Below, piece after piece: positions 9,591 through 16,384 of a stretch of DNA of 64,000 nt. Within the stretch, counting starts at the first letter, position 1, and the number at the start of each line of letters is the position of its first letter. Source of the DNA: JBAOHV01 sp037045265 (lineage in GTDB: Bacteria; Actinomycetota; Acidimicrobiia; Acidimicrobiales; Microtrichaceae); NCBI GenBank assembly GCA_037045265.1, contig JBAOHV010000038.1, forward strand, positions 1 to 64,000, in the 5' to 3' direction. Both the position numbers and the translations under genes were made by a program. The notes beneath the pieces are model-generated. The model was not told where the DNA came from. It saw only the letters and a program-made list of their open reading frames with translations, and did no database searches.

Positions 9591-9631
9591 GACCCCCAGG
9601 ATCTCCTGCCGGACGACAGGGCCTGGGGGTC
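9591..9631 (+). promoter_or_regulatory. Nested hairpin just upstream of the second tniQ
   Basis: Perfect 10-base arms GACCCCCAGG (9591-9600) and CCTGGGGGTC (9622-9631) enclose a second 4-base stem CCTG/CAGG. It ends 25 bases before the tniQ ATG. There is no T-run, so attenuator, repressor site or mRNA structure are all possible. Confidence 0.5.
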
Positions 9632-9655
9632 GCGCACACCACCCCCAGACGCGCC

Positions 9656-11311
9656 ATGACCGCGGCCCTGCCCGTGTCGGTGACACCCCGCCCGGGTGAG
9701 TCGATCGAGTCCTGGCTCGAGCACCTCGCCGACGCCAACGGCCTCACCACCGCCCAGCTCCTCACCGCGACCGGCCGCGGACCGAGCCGGCACCCGCTAC
9801 CTCACCCTCGCGCCGTCACCGGAGACGATCGCCCGGCTCGCGGCTCTCGCCCGCGTCGACGAACAGGACGTGTATGCCGCGACCCTCGCCGCGTTCGACG
9901 GCACCGCCCTCGACCTGACCGGCCTCGACCCGGCCGACCGGCACTCCTACCGGCAGGTCGCCGCCCGCGGCTGGGCACCCGCCCACGGCACCCAGATCTG
10001 CCCGGCATGCCTCGCCGAGGACGGCGCTTGGCAGGCCGCGTGGCGGCTCCTCATCGTCACCACCTGCACCCGACACCAGTCGCTGCTCGTCGCCCGGTGC
10101 CCCGTCGTGCCGGCGACCGTTCCGGGACCAGCGCCACTCCCACCTGCGCCGGGTCGGCGCCGCCACCGTGTGCGGGAACCCGCTCGGCGCCGGCCCCACC
10201 AAGCAGTGCCAGCACGACCTCACCACCATCCCGACGACACCCGCCAGCGAGGATGTCCTCGCCGCTGCAGGCCCGCGTCGACACCGCCCTCGCCGGACAG
10301 CAGGTGACCGTCCTCGGACAGGCCGCCAAGCCCGCGGCATACCTGACCGACCTGCGCCACCTCACCACGCTCCTGCTCCACCTCGCCGGGCAGCCCGGCG
10401 CCGCACAGCTGGCCCCCTGGGTGACCGACCTGGCCGAGGAAGCCGACGCGCGCAGCGGCGATCGCGGACCGCGATGGGGCCTGCGCCCACCCGAGCAGCC
10501 CGGCCTGCGCGCTGAAGCGTTGGCGACGGCGGACGGCATACTCACCGCCCCCGACGTCGACGCGGCTGCTGCCCGCGCTGACGCCGTGGACCGAGCTCAC
10601 CCCGACCACCAACGACGGCCCACTCGGGTGGCTCGCCGACCGCACCGTCATGACCCCGACCCTGACCCGTCTGGTCATGGCCGCCCGCGCCCCGCACCGG
10701 CGCCTGTCCCACCACCTCGACAACCACCCTGGAGGGCGTATGCCGATCAACCTCACCCTCGTCCCTCAGGTCATCCCGCACGCCCAGTACCTCGAGCACC
10801 TCGACGGCGCGCTCCACCTCCAGCGAGGACACCGTCCGGTTGTTCGCGTCCCTGTCGCTGGCCCGGCTGCACCCGGACGTGACGTCGTGGGCCGCGGCCG
10901 CCGAAGCGCTGAACATGCCCGGCCCGATGGGTGTGCGCTGCGCCCGCGCCTGCTCAGCCACCATGCTCGTCAGCGCGGACGAGTGGAAGAGCCGGATCTG
11001 GCGGGCCGGTGAAGAGACCGAACGGCGGGACTACCGGGCCACCGAAGCCAAGATCCAGCACCGGCTCGGCATGACCCGCTGGTTCAACGAATGGGCCCGC
11101 CGCAACCGCCCGGACGCCCGCTACGGCGACCACGACCTCGCCCTCACCTGGCAGTGGGTCCACGTCGCCCACGCCCACCTCGACCTCTCACCCGTCTGGC
11201 GAGGGAAGAAGCCCGACCGCCAAGGACCGCGCCCGCTACCGCCGGTTCGCCGACTCCCTCGACGAGCACCAGCAGTTCGAACTCGCCTACGCACTGCACA
11301 AGCGGGCGTGA
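9656..11311 (+). CDS. tniQ: TniQ/TnsD-family targeting protein 2 (frameshifted)
   Basis: Begins with the TniQ motif TPRPGESIESWLEHLADANG, followed (new frame) by RYLTLAPSPETIARLAALARVDE and a zinc knuckle TQICPACLAEDGAWQAAW plus CTRHQ and a later CGNPLGAGPTKQCQH. Later clean segments are ARVDTALAGQQVTVLGQA (from 10270), LVPQVIPHAQYLEHL (from 10760) and a long helical C-terminal half from 10840, ending EHQQFELAYALHKRA at 11311. About 550 residues, with at least five frame changes. It is similar in layout to, but clearly diverged from, the first tniQ. Two TniQ proteins in one element usually mean two target-site choices. Its 3' end overlaps that of the convergent DUF6527 gene by 25 bases. Confidence 0.75.
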
Positions 11312-11724
11312 CCTGTCAGCCACTTCGCGATCGGCGACGCCTCCGTCAGCGCGTCCACGAGCCGTTTCCACCAGGTCGATCGTGCTGGAGCGCGAACGGC
11401 TGCCGCTGCAGCCTGGTCTCGGACGATGGCCGCCCGCGTCGCCGCAACGCCGATCGGCGGTAGCCACTCGACCACGTCCCGAGTGATCAGGTAGTGCGAT
11501 CGGCAGGGCGACTGGCCGTTCCCGACGGATGGTCGCAGTGTCACAGACCCGTCGAACGTGAGGGTCCAGCCGTCACTCGCGAGCGGGGTCACAGCCTTCG
11601 CTCCGCAGCCGCAGGCGCAGAGATGCACGGCGGTCGAGTACTCCATCGAGATGTAGAGACGTCCCTGCTCGAGTTCGCCGGGCACATACGTCACGTAGGT
11701 CGGCTCAAGTCTGCGCAGCCTCAT
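11287..11724 (-). CDS. DUF6527-family protein of a ubiquitin-like operon
   Basis: A 145-residue product starting at ATG 11724, which overlaps the E1 gene stop (ATGA). Its core matches what I know of DUF6527: LEPTYVTYVPGELEQGRLYI, then SMEYSTAVHLCACGCGAKAV, WTLTFDGSVTLRPSVGN and SPCRSHYLI. Cys36, Cys38, Cys40, Cys74 and His77 are likely metal ligands. The second half is less typical: an Ala-rich stretch and an amphipathic tail (WWKRLVDALTEA). Members occur next to multiubiquitin and E1/E2 genes in bacterial ubiquitin-like systems; the biochemical role is not settled to my knowledge, and a ligase- or protease-like role should not be assumed. No frameshift. Confidence 0.8.
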   Translation of the reverse strand: MRLRRLEPTYVTYVPGELEQGRLYISMEYSTAVHLCACGCGAKAVTPLASDGWTLTFDGSVTLRPSVGNGQSPCRSHYLITRDVVEWLPPIGVAATRAAIVRDQAAAAAVRAPARSTWWKRLVDALTEASPIAKWLTGHARLCSA

Positions 11725-12956
11725 GCTGCGCCGGCACCTTCGTCCGAGTCCGCGTGCTCGGAGGTCCGTGGGTACTTGTTGAGGGTCTCGTTGGTGTCGA
11801 TGCGGTAGGTACTGTGGAGTTCGCCCTCGATGTCGGCGTAGAACTTCAGCCACTTCTTGAAGCGGATGACGGCCATCACGGCGGCAGCCATGTTGAGCTC
11901 GGCGACCTGGAGGTTCGTGTCGTACTCGGCGGCGTCACCGGCTACGACGGAGATGAGCCCACCGTGGGTCACGTGGTCGGTTGCACCCGGGAGCCCGGTG
12001 GTGACGCGAACCTGCCCGGCGATCCCGTTGTCGTCGTCGCTTACTCCGATGCCGGTGTCGATGAAGGGGACGCCGGCCGCGATGAGCGCGTTCACGATCG
12101 CCCACTTGTCGGGTCCGGAGTCCATCGCCAGGAACACGAAGTCAGCGTCGGCCAGCTCCGAGACATTGGCTGCGGTGACGTAGACGGCGTGGGGGTGGAC
12201 GTTGCGGCGCATGCTGGCGTACGTGGCCGCGTAGTAGTCGACCTTCGCCATCCGCGCTTTCAGGTCATCGACGGACGCTGCGCCTGGTGCACGGAACGCG
12301 TTGTGCGTGCTGAAGGTGTCCCCGTCGTAGAGGTGGACGTTCCGGATCGGGGTCTTGGCGAGCAGGTCGAGAAGGTAGGCGCCGGTGCCACCGAGCCCGA
12401 CGATCGCGACCTTTGACAGCTCATGCAGCTCGTTGCGTGCGGTGATGCCGGCACGGCTGGAGAAGGTGTCGAGGTAGACGAACACCCCGTCGTCTTCGTC
12501 CGTGGTGAAGGGCTTGCCCTGCAGGGGAGTCACGGTCGGATCTATCGCCTGAGCGGGCCCGAGCAGGATCGCGGCGTAGGTCGTGACCTTCTCGTGGAAG
12601 TCGACGTATCCGTCGGGCCGGGGCTTCTGGGAGAAGCCGACGGCGGGCGTGAGCTCGGGTCCGGCAGCCCACCCGGACGTCAGGCCGTCGTTGGCGAACC
12701 CGGGTGAGATCTCACCGCCGTCCCGGTTGCACGGAGCCGACCCGACGAACGCCATGACGTGATTGCTGGGCTTGGCGGTCCGATCGCCGGCCAGGTCCAG
12801 CGGACAGATGAACGAGCCCCACCGAACTTCCCGCGCGGAGTCGACGTACGCGATGTCGTCCACAACGAGGTAGCCGTTGACGATCCGGACCGTGTAGCCC
12901 TCGTCGACGAGGTGCTGCAGGTCGGGGCTGTTACGAACGAGTCGTGAGTCGGACAT
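11721..12956 (-). CDS. E2-like/E1 (ThiF-type) fusion of a ubiquitin-like operon
   Basis: A 411-residue product from ATG 12956 (MSDSRLVRNSPDL), overlapping the multiubiquitin gene by 26 bases. The first 150 residues (VRIVNGYLVVDDIAYVDSAR and following) resemble the E2-like domain (DUF6791 type) that precedes ThiF domains in these operons. From about residue 170 is an E1 adenylation domain: the nucleotide loop in SKVAIVGLGGTGAYLLDLLA, then VHLYDGDTFSTHNAFR, and the strand ADFVFLAMDSGPDKW. It would activate the small modifier with ATP. The whole protein has only two cysteines, Cys51 (ICPLD) and Cys76 (APCNRDG), both in the E2-like part; the ThiF part has none. The tail is acidic. Intact frame. 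Confidence 0.85.
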   Translation of the reverse strand: MSDSRLVRNSPDLQHLVDEGYTVRIVNGYLVVDDIAYVDSAREVRWGSFICPLDLAGDRTAKPSNHVMAFVGSAPCNRDGGEISPGFANDGLTSGWAAGPELTPAVGFSQKPRPDGYVDFHEKVTTYAAILLGPAQAIDPTVTPLQGKPFTTDEDDGVFVYLDTFSSRAGITARNELHELSKVAIVGLGGTGAYLLDLLAKTPIRNVHLYDGDTFSTHNAFRAPGAASVDDLKARMAKVDYYAATYASMRRNVHPHAVYVTAANVSELADADFVFLAMDSGPDKWAIVNALIAAGVPFIDTGIGVSDDDNGIAGQVRVTTGLPGATDHVTHGGLISVVAGDAAEYDTNLQVAELNMAAAVMAVIRFKKWLKFYADIEGELHSTYRIDTNETLNKYPRTSEHADSDEGAGAA

Positions 12957-13200
12957 CGAAGCTCGTCCCCTTCTTCTTGACCTTGACGGACTCGCCGGCC
13001 ACGAGCGTCCCGCTTCCTCCGCGGGACGCGACCGCGTTCTTGTAGGCGACGGTGAAGATCGCAGCCGGGTCGTGGCCCGGGAACGCCAGCGCGCCCAGGC
13101 TCTCGTAGCTGACGACCTCATCGTCGAGGGTGTGCGGCGTTCCGTTGATGACCACCGCGTAGGTCTTCTCGTGCACCTTGATGCTGGTGTTGTCGGACAT
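12931..13200 (-). CDS. Multiubiquitin-domain beta-grasp modifier
   Basis: An 89-residue protein with one multiubiquitin (beta-grasp) domain: YAVVINGTPHTLDDEVVSYE, LGALAFPGHDPAAIFTVAYK, then GTLVAGESVKVKKKGTSFDV. It is probably the small protein modifier activated by the E1 fusion encoded next. Many relatives have two to four tandem copies; this has one. It ends DVRLTTRS with no Gly-Gly, so either the ending is unconventional or conjugation uses another route. The start is well supported: AGGAG lies 6 bases before ATG 13200. First gene of the three-gene operon. Confidence 0.85.
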   Translation of the reverse strand: MSDNTSIKVHEKTYAVVINGTPHTLDDEVVSYESLGALAFPGHDPAAIFTVAYKNAVASRGGSGTLVAGESVKVKKKGTSFDVRLTTRS

Positions 13201-13258
13201 GTTGGCTCCTGAGTGTCGATGTGGAGAACCGGCAGTTGCTCGGTGAACCTGATAGTAG
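13201..13258 (-). promoter_or_regulatory. Possible promoter and leader of the ubiquitin-like operon
   Basis: On the - strand, TTCACC (+ strand 13276-13281 region, inside the palindrome) lies 17 bases before TATGCT, which overlaps 13253-13258, and a leader of about 50 bases precedes the SD AGGAG and ATG 13200. The -35 match is moderate. If right, a protein bound at the 13265-13289 palindrome would block this promoter. Confidence 0.4.
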
Positions 13259-13264
13259 CATAAT
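13236..13264 (+). promoter_or_regulatory. Likely sigma-70-type promoter of higB-higA
   Basis: TTGCTC at 13236-13241, a 17-base spacer, and CATAAT at 13259-13264: spacing and hexamers fit a principal sigma factor promoter reading toward higB. The transcript would have a leader of about 125 bases before TTG 13400. Confidence 0.6.
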
Positions 13265-13289
13265 GGTCTTCACCCAAGGGGTGAAGACC
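13265..13289. promoter_or_regulatory. 25-bp palindromic operator candidate
   Basis: GGTCTTCACCC (13265-13275), a 3-base spacer, and its exact complement GGGTGAAGACC (13279-13289). It starts one base after the -10 box of the rightward promoter and also covers the -35 region of the leftward one. A degenerate relative (GTCTTCATC...GGGTGATGGA) lies at about 13364-13387. XRE-type antitoxins such as the HigA encoded here usually repress at palindromes like this. Confidence 0.6.
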
Positions 13290-13399
13290 TGACATTGACT
13301 CAGCGTGTCGGAGGTTTGTCGGGCCGGACTGGCAGCATGGGTCGCCTAGGATCCGTCACGTGCGGGTCTTCATCTCTGGGGTGATGGAATGAGGTCACG

Positions 13400-13696
13400 T
13401 TGCGCGTCGAGTACCACGACGAGGTGCTGCGCCGGCTCGCCGAGGAGCTGGAGTACGCACCGAAAGGGTGGGACCCGACGGTCATCAGGTCGTATCGGAA
13501 GAAGGTCCAGCTCATCTCCGCGGCACGGGACGAGCGCGACCTGTACGAGATGCGCGGTCTGCGGATGGAGAAGCTGAAGGGCGACCGTGCGGGCCAGACG
13601 TCGATGCGTCTCAACGATCAGTTTCGGCTGATCCTCACCTTCAAGACCGAAGGGGACCGGGCAGCGGTCCTCCTCGAGGTGGTCGACTACCACTGA
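13400..13696 (+). CDS. higB: HigB-family toxin (RelE superfamily mRNA interferase)
   Basis: A 98-residue protein of the RelE/HigB fold: RKKVQLISAARDERDLYEMR, then GLRMEKLKGDRAGQTSMRLN and the closing strand RLILTFKTEGDRAAVLLEVVDYH. The GDR.GQ.SMRLN.QFRL region is typical of HigB toxins, which cut mRNA on the ribosome. The start is taken as TTG 13400 because no ATG or GTG in frame gives a better N-terminus; this weak start would keep toxin level low. It lies 20 bases upstream of the antitoxin gene, in the reverse of the usual antitoxin-first order, as is normal for higBA. Confidence 0.85.
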   Translation: MRVEYHDEVLRRLAEELEYAPKGWDPTVIRSYRKKVQLISAARDERDLYEMRGLRMEKLKGDRAGQTSMRLNDQFRLILTFKTEGDRAAVLLEVVDYH

Positions 13697-13716
13697 ACAT
13701 CGATAGAGAGATCGAG

Positions 13717-14814
13717 ATGAACGTTGTACTAGCCGAGGTGTTCCCCGCAGGGGAGTTCCTCGCCGACGAGCTCGACGCTCGCGGCTGGACTCAGGCCGAG
13801 TTCGCCGCCATCCTCGACCGCCCAGCGCAGTTCGTCTCCGAGATCATCTCCGGCAAGAAGGAGATCACTCGCGAGTCCGCCGCGCAGATCGGCGCTGCCC
13901 TCGGGACCAGCGCCGAGATGTGGCTCAGCCTCCAGGACCAGTACCTCCTTTGGCTGCAGAAGCAAGATTCCAAGTCGCAGAGTGACCTTGACGATGTCCG
14001 TCGTCGTGCCCGGCTCAACGCCAAGGGCCCCATCCCGCTGCTCAGGAAGGCGGGCGTTCTCAAGGGCAAGTCGCTGGACGAGCTCGAGGATGAGGTCGTC
14101 CGATTCTTCGAGTTGAAGTCGCTCGATCACGAGCCGCGTCTTGCGGCCGCAGCCAAGCGCTCCAATCACGGCGAAGCCCTCTCCTCGCTCCAGACCTCTT
14201 GGCTGTACATGGTCCGTCACGCTGCGCGCAAGAAGGCGGTAACGGACAAGTACTCGCGGAAGGCTCTCGAAGCCGTCGGTGCGGCCCTACCGCGCATCCT
14301 CAAGGGCCCTGCGGACTTTGCCGGCCTCCCGGAGATGCTTGGCGGCGTGGGTGTCCGTCTGGTCTACGTCCCCGCACTCCCAGGCGCGAAGATCGACGGC
14401 TGCGCGATGATTGTCGACGAGACCCGCGTCATCGGCCTGTCTGGTCGAGGGAAGCGACTGGACAAGGTGCTTTTCGCCCTTGTCCACGAGATCGCGCACC
14501 TGACTCATGGTCACGTGAAGGACGACGCGCCGATCGTCGAGACGATCGACGTTGACGACGACCCCGATGACCACTCAGATGAGGCCGCTCAGGAACGCGA
14601 AGCCAACGAGACCGCCGCTGGGTGGGTCCTCCCCGGCGGCCTGCCGCAGCTTCCAGACCGACTGAGCGGACCCTGGGTCATCCACACCGCGGCAGATGCG
14701 GACCTAGCGCCAATCGTCCTCGTGGGCCACCTACAACATCTCAGGAAGCTCGACTGGCGAACCACCTTGGCGAAGGGCGCCCCGAATGTGGATGAGGTAA
14801 TGGCTCGATGGTGA
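13717..14814 (+). CDS. higA: HigA-like antitoxin: XRE helix-turn-helix fused to ImmA/IrrE metallopeptidase
   Basis: A 365-residue protein from ATG 13717. Residues 10-80 are an HigA-type helix-turn-helix (FLADELDARGWTQAEFAAIL, then SEIISGKKEITRESAAQIG). Residues about 245-265 carry the zinc peptidase motif HEIAHLTHGH (HExxH), preceded by KVLFALV, with a later acidic metal-binding region (DEAAQEREANETAAGWVLP). Plain HigA is only about 100 residues; the fusion to an ImmA/IrrE peptidase is found in long antitoxins and in phage or ICE regulators where the peptidase cleaves a repressor. It likely neutralises HigB and represses its own operon, and could respond to stress by cleavage. Confidence 0.85.
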   Translation: MNVVLAEVFPAGEFLADELDARGWTQAEFAAILDRPAQFVSEIISGKKEITRESAAQIGAALGTSAEMWLSLQDQYLLWLQKQDSKSQSDLDDVRRRARLNAKGPIPLLRKAGVLKGKSLDELEDEVVRFFELKSLDHEPRLAAAAKRSNHGEALSSLQTSWLYMVRHAARKKAVTDKYSRKALEAVGAALPRILKGPADFAGLPEMLGGVGVRLVYVPALPGAKIDGCAMIVDETRVIGLSGRGKRLDKVLFALVHEIAHLTHGHVKDDAPIVETIDVDDDPDDHSDEAAQEREANETAAGWVLPGGLPQLPDRLSGPWVIHTAADADLAPIVLVGHLQHLRKLDWRTTLAKGAPNVDEVMARW

Positions 14815-14906
14815 CGAGCTGCCGTAGTGGATCCGGGGTATCTGGCGCTGCACCGATGGCGGCGCGAGGCTCCAGTTCGCGTCACGTGGCATCGTAGGTT
14901 CGGGCC

Positions 14907-15683
14907 ATGGAGTCACGCGGTCGGGCGGCTATCACGTTCACCCTGAACGGCCGACGCTATGACCTCAGTCGTGAGGCAGTCGCGACTGAGCTGCTTGGCG
15001 TCGCGCCAGAGGCGATCCGAAAGCACGCAGTGCGAGTCAACAACATCTGGTTCCCGGTCATCCAGGCCTTCGAGTCGGCAACCGGCATCCCGCGCTCAGA
15101 CTTCATCTCCCAAACCGCCCGCCGCCACCTTGCCGCACTCGGCTATGAGGTCTCCGGCGCCACCCAGCCGCACGGCAACACCATGCCCTCACCCGAGACC
15201 TCCGCGGGACCGCCCACGCACTCCAACAGGCCTGAGGTCGGTCCCGCGCCACCAGTGGGGGAATGGCACACCGAGGCGAACGTCCAGGCAGCCCTGGTTA
15301 CAGCCCTTGCCGCCGATGGCTGGCGGATTCTGTCGGTGGCCAACACTGCGACCAAGGAGCACGGCATCGACGTGATCGCCTCCCGTGACGGGCAAACCGT
15401 GGGTGTCGAGGTCAAGGGTTTCCCCAGCCGCAACTACGCCGATCCCGCCCGTGCTGGCGAGGTCAAGCGCACTGCCCCGAGCACCCAAGCCGCCCACTGG
15501 TACTCCCAGGCCGTGCTCGCTGCCATGCGCCTGCGCGGCAAGGAACCGGCGTGGCGGGCCGTCATCGCGCTGCCCGGGTTCCCGCGATACCGCGACCTTT
15601 ACGCGGAGACGACTGAATCGCTCGCCGCGGCGCAGATCGAGGTCTGGTGGGTGAACGAGACAGGCACAGTCCGGCACGCATGA
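14907..15683 (+). CDS. PD-(D/E)xK restriction-endonuclease-like protein
   Basis: A 258-residue protein; ATG 14907, 92 bases after higA. The N-terminal third (TFTLNGRRYDLSREAV to ALGYEVSG) looks like a small DNA- or protein-binding domain. A Pro/Ser-rich linker follows at residues 85-115. The C-terminal domain has the nuclease core: a Glu in EWHTEANVQAALVTALAADG, then ATKEHGIDVIASRDGQTVGV and VEVKGFPS, that is D-(x)n-E-x-K, as in Mrr-type and very-short-patch-like enzymes. It probably cuts DNA. Its stop overlaps the next start (ATGA), so it acts with the two genes that follow. Substrate unknown. Confidence 0.75.
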   Translation: MESRGRAAITFTLNGRRYDLSREAVATELLGVAPEAIRKHAVRVNNIWFPVIQAFESATGIPRSDFISQTARRHLAALGYEVSGATQPHGNTMPSPETSAGPPTHSNRPEVGPAPPVGEWHTEANVQAALVTALAADGWRILSVANTATKEHGIDVIASRDGQTVGVEVKGFPSRNYADPARAGEVKRTAPSTQAAHWYSQAVLAAMRLRGKEPAWRAVIALPGFPRYRDLYAETTESLAAAQIEVWWVNETGTVRHA

Positions 15684-16384
15684 CGACGCCGCGCTGGTAC
15701 GCCCGACCGGATGGCGCAGGCATCGATTTGCGGCGGGCGCCACGCCTGGCCAGCTGGAACAAGATCACCGACCCGGAGCAACTGCTGCTGCGGCACTACC
15801 TGGACGACACCGCTGAACTGCTCTCGCCCAGCATGGTGGACAGTGGTCCGTGGGCCCTCGTGCTGGACGTCGGACTGCCCCCAGGTCGTGACCTGCTCGA
15901 CAGGGCCGACCTCGACAATTACGCCTACCCGCTGGCGACCAGGATGGGCGACGAGCGCCTGGTGTCGGTGTGGTGCACGAAACGCCACGCGGATACGTCC
16001 CGTGTTCATGTGGCGTCGGCGAACGAGACGGTTCCGCCCGATGGGGCCCACACGGTCCGGACCACGGCATCCACTCAAACGACGGCATACAAGGAGCAGA
16101 TCCGCTCCGCTCTGGCCGGCGCCGCGCCGATCCCGCCGGGCCCCGTCGAACTCCAGGTCGCCTTCGTGGTCGGTCCTGGCCGCAACTGGACCAATCTCTG
16201 GAAGCCCACCATCGACGCCCTCGACCCGTTGCTCGACCGCACCCGCCCGGACCGGGACTGGCATCCCCTCGACGGACGAATAACCGAGCTCGCACTCCAC
16301 GTCCACGTCGATCTTGCGCTCCAGCACGACGTTGTGGCGAGCATCATCGCCGCACCCGCAAGGACGGAGACAATCGGGCCATGA
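15680..16384 (+). CDS. Unknown protein, possibly RusA-like resolvase fold
   Basis: A 234-residue protein, ATGA-coupled on both sides. Two segments recall the RusA Holliday-junction resolvase core (D-x-D-N-L-x-K-P...D-A-L...D-D-x-x-I): RADLDNYAYPLATRM at about residue 78, and PGRNWTNLWKPTIDALDPLL at about residue 167 followed by HPLDGRITELALHVHVD. In the second segment the first acidic positions are Asn and Thr, so any nuclease activity there is doubtful. I am not sure of the family. It may be a structure-specific DNA-binding partner of the flanking nucleases. No frameshift and normal coding character. Confidence 0.5.
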   Translation: MTTPRWYARPDGAGIDLRRAPRLASWNKITDPEQLLLRHYLDDTAELLSPSMVDSGPWALVLDVGLPPGRDLLDRADLDNYAYPLATRMGDERLVSVWCTKRHADTSRVHVASANETVPPDGAHTVRTTASTQTTAYKEQIRSALAGAAPIPPGPVELQVAFVVGPGRNWTNLWKPTIDALDPLLDRTRPDRDWHPLDGRITELALHVHVDLALQHDVVASIIAAPARTETIGP

